DNA of 64,000 nt, from contig NZ_BAAAFH010000003.1 of the NCBI RefSeq assembly GCF_039523435.1, forward strand, positions 310,001-374,000. The letters are read 5' to 3'. The notes below the pieces were generated by a model. It was not told the DNA's origin and ran no database searches. It saw nothing but the letters and a program-made list of their open reading frames with translations. Position numbers and translations under genes: made by a program. Below are positions 27,851 through 36,906 of the stretch, one piece after another (the stretch's first letter is position 1; each line of letters begins with the position of its first letter). This stretch comes from Wandonia haliotis (GTDB lineage Bacteria > Bacteroidota > Bacteroidia > Flavobacteriales_D > Crocinitomicaceae).

Positions 27851-28672
27851 ATGCGTAATTTGATAGCCTTTTTAAAGAAGTTCCAAATTTTCTTGGTGTT
27901 CGCAGTGTTACAATCCATTGCGTTGGCTATCCATTTCTCATATCAGAGTTATCCCAGAGCACGTTTTATGAGTACGGCAGGTGACGTTTCCGGAAAAATA
28001 ATGGAAATCCGCCATTCGGTGACCAAGCACTTTAATCTGGACAAAGCAAACCTGAAACTTCAGGAAGAAAATATTGAATTAAGAAGGCAATTACCGGTAA
28101 GTTTTATTCCGCTTCAGTCGGGAATGGTGAAGATCAACGATACATTATATCGTCAGCAATTTGAATACCTTCCGGCTACTGTATTGAATTCCACGTATGA
28201 TAAAAGAAACAATTTTCTTACAATAAATACGGGCGCATTTCAGGGGGTGGAAGAAGGTATGGGAGTGTTTAACGGAGAAGGGGCTGTTGGATATATCTTT
28301 AAAACGTCAGAACACTTTTCACTGGTTAAAACAATCCTCAGTGATAATGTTAATCTTGATGTCTTTTTGTCCAGTGGAGCATTCGGCTTACTGAAATGGG
28401 ACGGAAAATCATCTTCGGAAGTCTATATTACTGGAATTGCTAATGATATTGAAGTCCGTGTAGGAGACGTTGTAAAAACCAGAGGAACAGGCGGAATATT
28501 TCCAAGAGGTATTGTTGTCGGGCATGTCTCGGAAATTAACACCGTGGAAGGAGATCCCCTGTGGGAAATTCACGTAAAACTTGCAGTTGATTTCAGAAGC
28601 ATCAGTGATGCCTATGTCATCAAGAATTTACTAAAAGAAGAATTTGATAATCTCCAAATATCAAGGGAATAG
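27851..28672 (+). CDS. mreC: rod shape-determining protein MreC
   Basis: A 273-residue bitopic protein: an N-terminal membrane helix (about residues 12-32), a coiled coil (ANLKLQEENIELRRQL), then two beta-barrel domains with GAFQGVEEGMGV and TRGTGGIFPRGIVVG. It links MreB to the periplasmic elongasome. It begins 12 bases after the mreB terminator, and TATTTTG immediately before the start codon may be a -7 element. It abuts mreD without a gap. Confidence 0.94.
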   Translation: MRNLIAFLKKFQIFLVFAVLQSIALAIHFSYQSYPRARFMSTAGDVSGKIMEIRHSVTKHFNLDKANLKLQEENIELRRQLPVSFIPLQSGMVKINDTLYRQQFEYLPATVLNSTYDKRNNFLTINTGAFQGVEEGMGVFNGEGAVGYIFKTSEHFSLVKTILSDNVNLDVFLSSGAFGLLKWDGKSSSEVYITGIANDIEVRVGDVVKTRGTGGIFPRGIVVGHVSEINTVEGDPLWEIHVKLAVDFRSISDAYVIKNLLKEEFDNLQISRE

Positions 28673-29191
28673 ATGAAGAATAATTTTGTCTTCCATAGTG
28701 TTTTATTTCTTACTCTGATTCTCAGTCAGATTCTGGTTTTTAATCAGCTGGAGATTGGTTTGGGGATCCACATTATGATCTATCCGATGTTTGTGTTGGC
28801 CTTGCCTTTTGATATGCGTCCAGCAACAGTAATGATTCTTGGATTTTTGACCGGAATTACAATCGATTGGTATACGAATAGCTTTGGGTTACACGCTTCT
28901 TCGGCTGTATTTTTGGCTTATCTCCGACCAAAATTGTTTAGCTTTCTTGAACCCAGAGAAGGGTATGACACGCTCAAAAGACCTCTCTTGAGAGACATGG
29001 GAAGAAACTGGTTTTTTACAATTTATGCTATTGGACTATTACTTCACCACCTGTGGTTTTTTACTTTTGAGATCTTTAAGTTCTCCGAAATATTTTTTAT
29101 CTTACAAAAAGCACTGTTAAGCACTTTCGCTTCGTTATTGATGATTACAATGATTCAGATAATCTTTTTCAATAAGCAAAAGGAATTATGA
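28673..29191 (+). CDS. mreD: rod shape-determining protein MreD
   Basis: A 172-residue integral membrane protein with about five helices; LPFDMRPATVMILGFLTGITIDW and the following Gly/Leu helix fit MreD. It starts directly after the mreC stop and overlaps mrdA by 4 bases. The family is poorly conserved, so position in the operon contributes to the call. Confidence 0.88.
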   Translation: MKNNFVFHSVLFLTLILSQILVFNQLEIGLGIHIMIYPMFVLALPFDMRPATVMILGFLTGITIDWYTNSFGLHASSAVFLAYLRPKLFSFLEPREGYDTLKRPLLRDMGRNWFFTIYAIGLLLHHLWFFTFEIFKFSEIFFILQKALLSTFASLLMITMIQIIFFNKQKEL

Positions 29192-31035
29192 ATTTTGAAG
29201 GAAGAAAATATATTATTCTGGCTCTTTTTCTGGGAGTCGGTATTATTTATTCTTTCAAACTGTTTTACATGCAGGTGGTTGATGATACCTGGAAGCACAA
29301 CGCAGAACAGATTTCGGAAAAGCGCAGAGAAGTTACCCCGCCGCGCGGAGTGGTCTATGACCGAAATGGTAAAAAGATCATTGCCAACCGACCGTATTAC
29401 AATCTGAATTTTATTGAAAAAAACATCACGCACCTCGATACCCATGCTTTGGCAAAACTACTGGAAGTTGAAGACACCTTTATCCGATGGCGTTTTCAGG
29501 AGATAGTCAAACAGGAGGGTACATACAAGGGAAAATCAAACTATCGTAGGAACAGGGTTTACGCATTTGTCAGAGACCTCACCAAAGAAGAAATTGCCCG
29601 GATAGCTCCTGAGTTGTATAAATTCCCGGGATTCTTCGAAAGTCCGACATCCATGAGAGCTTATCCGTTTGCGAACGGGGCGAATATAGTCGGTTATCTG
29701 GCCGAAGTCAGCGAGAACGAAATACAGAAGGATGACTTTTACAGAAGGGGAGATCAAATTGGTAAAGCAGGGATCGAACGGTATTACGAAAAAGAACTGA
29801 GGGGAAAAAAGGGGGTGAAATATCTTTTACAAGATGCACAAAATAACGCAACCCAATCATACGAAGGTGGAAGGCTGGATACGATGGCGGTGCAGGGAGA
29901 CAACCTTATTTTGGGTGTCGATATCGACCTGCAGGCATACGGTGAAAAGCTAATGACGAACAAACTGGGTTGTATTGTGGCTATTGAACCCGAAACCGGG
30001 GAGATTCTGGCATTGGTTTCTTCACCTTCTTACGATCCGAATTTATTGGTAGGAAAGCGAAATATCGCGGCAAACTATCCAAAATTAATCACGGATGAAT
30101 TAAAACCGCTGTATCCAAGACCCTTACAGGCAGAGTACCCTCCCGGTTCTATTTTTAAACTGACGCAGGCGCTGATCGGAATGCAGGAAGGCGTAATAAC
30201 AAAAAACTCATCATTCCCCTGTACGAAAAGCCTGGTCGGGTGTCACAACCATCCGACGGCACAGAACGTAGAACAGGCGGTTCAGTTTTCCTGTAATCCC
30301 TATTTTTATTATGCAACGAAGCGAATCATAGAGCAAGGAAAATCAAAAAGCGTTTTCAAGGATGCTGAGATCGGATTAAAAGTGTGGGAGGAATATCTGC
30401 ATAGTTTCGGGTTGGGTCAGAAGTTGGAAACAGATATTCCGGGAGTTCGTGCAGGATTGATTCCCGGAGTTGATTTCTATAATAAATGGTACGGAGAACA
30501 CCGGTGGGCTTTTTCCACCATACGTAGTAATTCAATTGGTCAGGGAGAAGTAAAGCTTACACCTTTGCAGATGGCAAATCTTGCTGTAATTATGGCAAAC
30601 CGGGGATGGTATTATACGCCTCATTTTGTCCGTTCCATTGGTGAGGGAGGTCCGTTGGAAGCCTTTAGAAAGAAACACTATACAATGGTGGATTCTGTAC
30701 ATTATGCTCCTATAGTAGAAGGAATGCGTAAAGTTGTGGAAGAAGCCGGAGGTACGGCAAGACGTGCCCGAATTGAAGGGGTCACTGTTTGCGGAAAAAC
30801 CGGGACAGCCCAAAACCCGCATGGAGAAGACCACTCGGTTTTCATTGCCTTTGCTCCGATGAATAATCCGAAAATTGCTATAGCTGTATTTACAGAAAAT
30901 GCAGGATTCGGAGGAACATGGTCAGCTCCGATTGCGAGTCTGATGATTGAAAAATACCTGAAAGGAGCTATAACAGATGAGGCAAAAGAAAAACGGATTC
31001 TGGAAGCGGACTTATTACCAAAAAAGAAACAATGA
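29188..31035 (+). CDS. mrdA: penicillin-binding protein 2, elongasome transpeptidase
   Basis: A 615-residue class B PBP. One N-terminal membrane helix (about residues 9-30) is followed by the pedestal domain (PPRGVVYDRNGKKI) and the transpeptidase domain. Catalytic motifs are SIFK with Ser321, SCN at 368-370, and KTGT at 537-540. With RodA it polymerises and crosslinks peptidoglycan during elongation. It overlaps both mreD and rodA by 4 bases (ATGA), indicating coupled translation. Confidence 0.97.
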   Translation: MNFEGRKYIILALFLGVGIIYSFKLFYMQVVDDTWKHNAEQISEKRREVTPPRGVVYDRNGKKIIANRPYYNLNFIEKNITHLDTHALAKLLEVEDTFIRWRFQEIVKQEGTYKGKSNYRRNRVYAFVRDLTKEEIARIAPELYKFPGFFESPTSMRAYPFANGANIVGYLAEVSENEIQKDDFYRRGDQIGKAGIERYYEKELRGKKGVKYLLQDAQNNATQSYEGGRLDTMAVQGDNLILGVDIDLQAYGEKLMTNKLGCIVAIEPETGEILALVSSPSYDPNLLVGKRNIAANYPKLITDELKPLYPRPLQAEYPPGSIFKLTQALIGMQEGVITKNSSFPCTKSLVGCHNHPTAQNVEQAVQFSCNPYFYYATKRIIEQGKSKSVFKDAEIGLKVWEEYLHSFGLGQKLETDIPGVRAGLIPGVDFYNKWYGEHRWAFSTIRSNSIGQGEVKLTPLQMANLAVIMANRGWYYTPHFVRSIGEGGPLEAFRKKHYTMVDSVHYAPIVEGMRKVVEEAGGTARRARIEGVTVCGKTGTAQNPHGEDHSVFIAFAPMNNPKIAIAVFTENAGFGGTWSAPIASLMIEKYLKGAITDEAKEKRILEADLLPKKKQ

Positions 31036-32426
31036 CCAGAAATTATTCATTGACAAAGGAAATGGATTGGACCTTGTTCGGATTATATCTGATCATGGTT
31101 GTTCTGGGAATCGGGAATATATATTCCGCCTCGTATAATGAAGAGGCTCCATTTTTGCTGGATTTTACCCAGAATTATGGAAAACAAACCATGTTTTTTG
31201 GTATTTCTCTCTTTTTAGGGTTTATTATTTTTCTGTTGGATTCAAACTTTATCCGTAAGTCAACCGGGATCATATATGGAGTTGTACTTGCCATGTTGAT
31301 TATGGTACTGTTTACCACGCCGATTAACGGAGCAAGAAGTTGGTTCGGAGTAGGAGGGTTTGGTATTCAACCATCCGAATTTGCAAAAATCAGTACAGCG
31401 TTGGCTCTGAGTGCCTACGTCAGTAAAGTAAATATCAAATTGCAGGATAAGAAGTCCGTTTTGATTGCAAATCTGATTATGTTGCTGCCTATGGTGTTTA
31501 TTGCCTTGCAGCCTGATGCCGGGACATTAGTTGTCTTTACATCATTTCTGTTTGTACTTTACCGCGAAGGAATTACCTATGATCCGCTGATTGTTTTCAT
31601 TATTAATCAGTTTCCGGGGGTTCGAATCAAAAAGACAATTATCGGGAGTAACTTCATTCCGATTTTATTCGTGGTAATTTTCCTTTCCGTCACTACACTT
31701 CTGATCAATGAGAATGAAGTGATGATTCCTTTTACCTACATTCCTCTGAAAGGGGTAAATATCATACTATTCATATTTGCAGTTCTGACGATCTTATTCG
31801 TATTATTTGTACAGCGTTTTATAGCAAAGAGAGAGCGGTCTAAATTATTAGCTCTTGGTATTGTAAGTGCGGTACTTCTCAGTGTGTTGGTGTTTTTTGT
31901 GGATTTTGCGTTTGATAAACTAAAAGAACACCAGAAAGACAGGATAGAGTTAGTATTAGGACTGAAAGAAGATCCGCACGGAAAAGACTATAACCGTTTC
32001 CGGGCGATGTCTGCAGTAGGATCGGGAGGCTTTTCCGGAAAAGGGTACAAAGAAGCAACACTGGCATCTCCTCGTTCCAACCACGTTCCTGAACAGGAAA
32101 CCGATTTTATATTTTGTACATTATCCGAAGAATGGGGGTTTTTAGGAAGTATTACCATTGTGACCATTTTTATGGCATTCCTCATTAAAACGATCATGAT
32201 AGCAGAAAGACAGCGATCCGTATATAACCGGATTTATGCGTACAGTGTCGCCATGATCTTTTTCTTCCACTTTTCGATAAATATCGGGATGAATATCGGG
32301 TTGGTCCCGGTGATAGGAATTCCGCTGCCCTTCTTCAGTTATGGAGGATCATCATTGCTTTCCTTTTCAATAATGGTCTTCATCCTTCTGAAACTGGATA
32401 GTGAACGCAAAGAAATTCTCAGATAG
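31032..32426 (+). CDS. rodA: SEDS glycosyltransferase RodA
   Basis: A 464-residue SEDS-family peptidoglycan polymerase. Signature segments are FGIQPSEFAKIS, LQPDAGT, SNHVPEQETDFIFCTLSEEWGF, and the final PLPFFSYGGSSLLS. It is about 90 residues longer than E. coli RodA. The extra length is a central segment (about residues 195-300) that includes two hydrophobic helices between the LQPDAGT loop and the large periplasmic loop. Partner mrdA is directly upstream. Confidence 0.95.
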   Translation: MTRNYSLTKEMDWTLFGLYLIMVVLGIGNIYSASYNEEAPFLLDFTQNYGKQTMFFGISLFLGFIIFLLDSNFIRKSTGIIYGVVLAMLIMVLFTTPINGARSWFGVGGFGIQPSEFAKISTALALSAYVSKVNIKLQDKKSVLIANLIMLLPMVFIALQPDAGTLVVFTSFLFVLYREGITYDPLIVFIINQFPGVRIKKTIIGSNFIPILFVVIFLSVTTLLINENEVMIPFTYIPLKGVNIILFIFAVLTILFVLFVQRFIAKRERSKLLALGIVSAVLLSVLVFFVDFAFDKLKEHQKDRIELVLGLKEDPHGKDYNRFRAMSAVGSGGFSGKGYKEATLASPRSNHVPEQETDFIFCTLSEEWGFLGSITIVTIFMAFLIKTIMIAERQRSVYNRIYAYSVAMIFFFHFSINIGMNIGLVPVIGIPLPFFSYGGSSLLSFSIMVFILLKLDSERKEILR

Positions 32427-32428
32427 AT

Positions 32429-33133
32429 ATGAAAGCTGTTTTTTCTTCTTTTCTGAAACTATTTGCCCTTCTTTTGATGGGCATAATACTGTCCTCCGTT
32501 GCACAAGCTTATCTTGTCAAAGGGAATTTGGAATCGGACATGCTGTCGGGGCATACCGCCGGATATTTCTTTTCTCTTTCGTTATTTCAGATATTTGCTT
32601 TTCTACTCCCTGCTGTTGTCTGGTTGAAATATATTGAACCATTCGAATTTATCCCGGAGACGAAAGGAAAAGTGCTTTCCTATATGTATGCCATTCTCTT
32701 TTTTGTTATCACGTATTTTCTGGCTAATGCCCTCAACGAGTGGATAACACATTGGAGTAAAGTGTATTTACCGGACTTATATCGTTCTACTTTGGGAGAT
32801 ACAGAGATGATAACGGATTTAATAAAAAATCCCCCTTCGATTTGGTATCCGTTGATAGTAGTCGGAATCATACCTGCCATTGCAGAGGAATTGTTTTTTC
32901 GGAAAGCTATTTTCGGGTTTTTGAAGCAAAAGTCAGGATCTTTTGTTCATGCTGCTTTGCTGAGCTCTTTATTGTTCGCAGGGGTACATTTTCAAGTATT
33001 ACAACTTCTCCCTATTTTTCTTTTGGGTTTTGCTTTGGCGTTTGCCTATAATGCTACAGGATCTATTATAGTACCCATGTTTTTACATGCGATAAATAAT
33101 AGTATTCAGGTACTGATTCTGTATTACGCGTAA
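32429..33133 (+). CDS. CPBP family intramembrane glutamic endopeptidase
   Basis: A 234-residue membrane protein with about six to eight helices. Its Abi/CPBP motifs are AEELFFRKAIFGFL (paired Glu plus Arg), AGVHFQ, and HAINNSIQ with further catalytic His and Asn. Family members are Rce1-like intramembrane proteases. It starts 2 bases after rodA, so it is probably in the elongasome operon. Its substrate is unknown. Confidence 0.88.
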   Translation: MKAVFSSFLKLFALLLMGIILSSVAQAYLVKGNLESDMLSGHTAGYFFSLSLFQIFAFLLPAVVWLKYIEPFEFIPETKGKVLSYMYAILFFVITYFLANALNEWITHWSKVYLPDLYRSTLGDTEMITDLIKNPPSIWYPLIVVGIIPAIAEELFFRKAIFGFLKQKSGSFVHAALLSSLLFAGVHFQVLQLLPIFLLGFALAFAYNATGSIIVPMFLHAINNSIQVLILYYA

Positions 33134-33148
33134 TAAGAAGAAGGTACA

Positions 33149-34267
33149 TCAGGCAAAGTGAATATAGCGCATCACCTTAAAGCATAAATCGGTAAAAAGA
33201 ATTTTAGCATTGGCATTTCTTTCAAGATGATAATGCGCATCGCTGAACTCTTTCATAAACTCCTGAATATTGTTTCCGGTAATGAAACGGGAGAAATTTT
33301 TTAGGAAATCGGCTTCTTCTTCGCTAACCCGTGTCATTTGGTCTCCGACATAATTGTTCAGAATACTTTGCCGAAACATGTGTAATGCATAGCGAAGAAA
33401 ATTCTTCTGATCTTCTTTTGTAACGGAGGCCATTTTTTCTGCCCACTGAATCATTGCAATGACATCCTTTTTATAACACACCCGCATACATTGTACAAAC
33501 AATTCCCGATTGATATCTTTTTGCTGGTGTTCTCCGGAAAGTTCAAGTGCTTCTACCCAATCTCCATTAGCCAAAGCCGCCTGGCTGGCAGCCGCTTGTT
33601 CATTCAGGTTAAACCGCGTCTTAAGTTCGTTTTTTATGAGATCATCCGGAATTCGGTTCAGCTTTACGAGCTGTGTTCGGGAAAGTATCGTGGGCAGAAT
33701 GGAGTCCGCATTTTCAACCAACAGGATGAAAAGTGTTTTTTCTGGGGGCTCTTCCAGTATTTTTAACAACTTATTGGAACAGGTTGTGTTCATTTCCTCA
33801 GCCATCCAGATCATCATGATCTTATAACCACCCTCAAATGATTTCAGGCTTAGTTTCTTGATGATCTCCTGACTTTCATCTGTTCCGATTACCGGTTTTC
33901 TTCCTTTTTCATCAATAGTTAATGTCCACTGATTTAAATTGAAATAAGGATTTTCCTTGATTTTCTGACGCCAGTTTCCCAGAAAAAGATCTGATTTACT
34001 GCCGAGTGTAAGAACCGTAGGAAAAGAAAAGTGAAGATCAGGGTGTTGAAGCTGACTTACCTTTTGACAAGAGGGGCAGGTACCGCAACTATCTGTTTCT
34101 GTTCGGTTAGAACAGAGAATATACTGTGCAAAAGCCAGCGCTATAGGGAGACCTCCGAATCCGGGATTTCCAAGCAAAAGTTGAGCGTGACTAATCCGGT
34201 TACGGCTCACTTCTTCAACGAGGTGCTTTTTGACCCCTTCCTGACCTATGACATCTTTAAATTGCAC
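33149..34267 (-). CDS. holB: DNA polymerase III delta' subunit
   Basis: A 372-residue AAA+ clamp-loader subunit. It has a zinc-binding set (Cys52, Cys61, Cys64, Cys67), a degenerate P-loop (GNPGFGGLPIA, no GKT) typical of delta', and a sensor-like SNKLLKILEEPPE segment followed by ILSRTQLVKLNR. The lack of a working P-loop separates it from DnaX. It is convergent with the CPBP gene. Confidence 0.92.
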   Translation of the reverse strand: MQFKDVIGQEGVKKHLVEEVSRNRISHAQLLLGNPGFGGLPIALAFAQYILCSNRTETDSCGTCPSCQKVSQLQHPDLHFSFPTVLTLGSKSDLFLGNWRQKIKENPYFNLNQWTLTIDEKGRKPVIGTDESQEIIKKLSLKSFEGGYKIMMIWMAEEMNTTCSNKLLKILEEPPEKTLFILLVENADSILPTILSRTQLVKLNRIPDDLIKNELKTRFNLNEQAAASQAALANGDWVEALELSGEHQQKDINRELFVQCMRVCYKKDVIAMIQWAEKMASVTKEDQKNFLRYALHMFRQSILNNYVGDQMTRVSEEEADFLKNFSRFITGNNIQEFMKEFSDAHYHLERNANAKILFTDLCFKVMRYIHFA

Positions 34268-34312
34268 GAGGTAAATTTAGTTATTATTAAGTAAAAGGAT
34301 TTGATTTAAACT

Positions 34313-34340
34313 AAAAAACCCCGGGTTTTGTCCGGGGTTT
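34313..34340 (-). terminator. rho-independent terminator of the helical Lys/Glu/Ala-rich protein gene
   Basis: On the minus strand, AAACCCCGG and CCGGGGTTT form a stem followed by a run of T. Confidence 0.82.
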
Positions 34341-34362
34341 CTGAAAGTCACTTTATCAGAAA

Positions 34363-35610
34363 TTATTTCTTGTATTTCTTTTTCAGTTTCTTGATTTTTT
34401 CGTCTACTTTAGCTTGCTTTTCATCTAGTTTTGTATGAGAAGCATTGATCTTTTCCTGCTCTGCTTTTGCTTTTTCGGCATCAATCTTACCTTTTGCTAT
34501 TTTCTTATCAAGCTTTTCCTGATCTTTTTTCAAGCCATCGCGGTTACTCTTAATTTTGTCTTGTTCGTTTTTCAGCTTTTCGGCACTTTTTTGATAAGCT
34601 TCTTCAGCTTTTAGTTGCTTTTCAGCTTCTTTGGCGGCTTTTTCGGCTTCTTTAGCGGCTTTCTCAGCTTCTTTTTTCGCTTTTTCGTCCTCTTTCGCTT
34701 TTTTCTCAGCTTCTTTCTTTGCCTGTTCAGCCTCTTTTTTCTGCTCCTCGGCTTCTTTTTGTTTTGCTTCAGCTTCTTTTTTCGCTTTATCTGCCTGCTC
34801 TTTCGCTTCCTTTTCAGCTTTTTTAGCGTCTTTTTCAGCCTGAGCTTTTGCTTTTTCAGCTGCTTCTTCTGCTTTAGCGGTAGCTTGCTCTTCTTCCAGT
34901 TTCTTTAACTGTTCTTCGCGTTGCTTCTGAGCTTGTTCACGTGCAGCGGCATCCTGTTGAGCTTGTTGCGATGCATCTTCCAGTGTTTTTCCGGATTCAG
35001 CTGCAATTCGGGCTGCTTCCGCTTTTTTCTCTTCGGCAGTTTTAGCCGCTTCAGCAGCACGTTTTTCAGCTTCTAAGCGCTCCGTTTCGGCTTGCTTGGC
35101 ACGTTCTTGTGCAGATTCAGCCTGTGCAGCTGTTTTTTCTACATCCGATTGAGTTTTTTCTGTCTTTTCTTCAATTTTAGTGACTTTTTCAGCTCCTTTT
35201 GCTTCGATCCCCGAAACATTAGAAGTTACTTCAGTAGTAATTGTTCCGCTTCCTTTAACAAGGGCAATATCATACTGACGTCCGTTTTTTAGATAAACTC
35301 CGGATAAAATATGAGTTTGGTATCCGTCCATCTTCACTTCAATATTCACCGGAGAATTATGATAATCTGTAATGGAAAGACCGGCAATTCCTTTACTGTC
35401 AGAAGTTGCCTGGCTCACAGATTGTCCTTTCTCAATGATTGAAACAGTAGCTCCTTCTAAAGGAGAAGTACCGAAAAGTACTTTTACACTTACTTTAATA
35501 GCACCGTGTTTAAGTTCACTGATTTCAATTTTTGTACCCTGAGAAGCGTTTGATAAAAAAGGAGTCCCGACTAACAGTAAAGTAGCGACAAGTATAGATT
35601 TCATTTTCAT
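34363..35610 (-). CDS. exported protein with an Ig-like domain and a long charged coiled coil
   Basis: A 415-residue protein. A signal peptide ends near residue 23 (SNASQ). A transthyretin/carboxypeptidase-regulatory-like domain (about residues 30-120) includes VLFGTSPLEGATVSI. The remaining 280 residues are almost entirely Lys, Glu and Ala with repeated AEKxAKEAEK units, forming a long charged helix or coiled coil that ends in a Lys-rich tail. The architecture resembles the periplasm-spanning part of TolA. No TolA C-terminal domain or membrane anchor is visible beyond the signal peptide, so function is unknown. Confidence 0.75.
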   Translation of the reverse strand: MKMKSILVATLLLVGTPFLSNASQGTKIEISELKHGAIKVSVKVLFGTSPLEGATVSIIEKGQSVSQATSDSKGIAGLSITDYHNSPVNIEVKMDGYQTHILSGVYLKNGRQYDIALVKGSGTITTEVTSNVSGIEAKGAEKVTKIEEKTEKTQSDVEKTAAQAESAQERAKQAETERLEAEKRAAEAAKTAEEKKAEAARIAAESGKTLEDASQQAQQDAAAREQAQKQREEQLKKLEEEQATAKAEEAAEKAKAQAEKDAKKAEKEAKEQADKAKKEAEAKQKEAEEQKKEAEQAKKEAEKKAKEDEKAKKEAEKAAKEAEKAAKEAEKQLKAEEAYQKSAEKLKNEQDKIKSNRDGLKKDQEKLDKKIAKGKIDAEKAKAEQEKINASHTKLDEKQAKVDEKIKKLKKKYKK

Positions 35611-35695
35611 AGTTACGATTTTTTGTCTAAAATAACATAATTTTCAAATCAGAGCAATCAGACACTGCGTTAAATTGTTGTAAAATCGGGATGTT

Positions 35696-36766
35696 TTACG
35701 AAAACAGACTAATGAATCGAGGTGTAATTGCCAGTACGGAAAAATGATTTTTGACCCTTAGTTTTCCGGCATTACCCAGTTGAACCCGGATAGCATAATC
35801 GCGAATGAGTTGTTCCAGACAGTCACTCCATTCTTCGGGAGTGGAGGCAAGGAACCCTGTAACGCCATGTTGGATAATTGTCGTATTAACTCCCACAGGA
35901 GAGGCAACAGCGGCAATTCCTAACGCCATATATTGAAGAGCTTTGAAACCACATTTCCCTTCTGCCCAGATATCAGGTTGAAGGGGCATGACTCCGATGT
36001 GCAACTCCGCAAGATCCTTTATCTCGGATGCTTTATTCCATTTGATAAATTCCAGGCTCTCTAAATTGTAGTGTGGCGGTTGGTTGGAGATGATCCGAAA
36101 CCGAAAGTCATATTTTTTCTCAAGATTCTGCAGAATAGGAATCAATTCATCCAGATAACGCATGGTCGTATGTGTACCGGTCCATCCGATAATTAATGGT
36201 TGATGATCGTGGTTTGCAGATTGATTGTGATGACCTTCCGTGTCAATTGTCGTGGGAATAATCTCGACGTGTTTTGTATATCGGGAAGCAAAGTCTGCCA
36301 AATACTGATTGCCTGCAGAGACTTTATACGACCATTTTATGATGTACTTTACTTTCCAGTAGGCCTTCAATCGGTGAAAAAGTGCATTGGTATCACTATA
36401 ATTCGGCAACCAGATGGCATCATCAAAATCATAAATAATACGTTTTCGCAAGAGCTTAGCGATGATCCATTCAAATACGGGAGGACCGAGGTGCGCAGCT
36501 TCCCGATGAATAAATACAAAGTCAGCTTTTCTTAACTGGAATAACAAGAGCCATCTTCTGCAAAAGGCCCGGATCATACCCGAAGCTTTGTGGATTACTT
36601 TTCCTTTGGCGTACAGGTTTTGCCATGCTTTTTCATCTAAGAAAGGATGGTAGTGTACATCGAAACCGTTTTGTTCCAGTGAAGCGAGGTACTGCTCAAA
36701 TCGAAATCGTTGCGAGGGAGCTTCCGATTTGGGATAAGGAGCAAGTATGTACACCGTTTGGTTCAT
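35696..36766 (-). CDS. glycosyltransferase, GT4-like
   Basis: A 356-residue cytoplasmic glycosyltransferase with a GT-B fold. The N-terminal domain opens with VYILAPYPKSEAPSQRFRFEQYL. The C-terminal donor-binding part has LIIGWTGTHTTMRYL, and GKCGFKALQYMALGIAAVASPVG, where the first residues follow EG and the acceptor side lies near KALQYMA. I place the start at ATG 36766 (MNQTVYIL); the frame is open 50 codons further upstream, but that part is not family-like. The substrate is unknown. Confidence 0.85.
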   Translation of the reverse strand: MNQTVYILAPYPKSEAPSQRFRFEQYLASLEQNGFDVHYHPFLDEKAWQNLYAKGKVIHKASGMIRAFCRRWLLLFQLRKADFVFIHREAAHLGPPVFEWIIAKLLRKRIIYDFDDAIWLPNYSDTNALFHRLKAYWKVKYIIKWSYKVSAGNQYLADFASRYTKHVEIIPTTIDTEGHHNQSANHDHQPLIIGWTGTHTTMRYLDELIPILQNLEKKYDFRFRIISNQPPHYNLESLEFIKWNKASEIKDLAELHIGVMPLQPDIWAEGKCGFKALQYMALGIAAVASPVGVNTTIIQHGVTGFLASTPEEWSDCLEQLIRDYAIRVQLGNAGKLRVKNHFSVLAITPRFISLFS

Positions 36767-36869
36767 GAATTTGCTATTCAGTGGGCGAAGGTACAACAAG
36801 TTGCGAATTTCTCGCAGAAAAAGCGTAACAAATCCTGTGTTCGTGCGTATCATAGAGGCACAACTGAAA

Positions 36870-36902
36870 TTTGAAAGAGATTTCGTAAAATTTGTATATT
36901 TG
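36870..36902 (+). promoter_or_regulatory. candidate Bacteroidota-type promoter of the HU/SPOR gene
   Basis: TTTG at 36870 and TATATTTG at 36895-36902 are separated by 21 bases. The -7 element ends only 4 bases before the chosen ATG, so transcription would start at or very near the start codon and the message could be leaderless. Confidence 0.45.
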
Positions 36903-36906
36903 TAAT

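Noticed and set aside
34615..34908. Phe/Ser-rich frames antisense to the Lys/Glu/Ala-rich protein
   Set aside because: They arise from the repetitive AAA/GAA/GCA codons read backwards and have no homology-like pattern.
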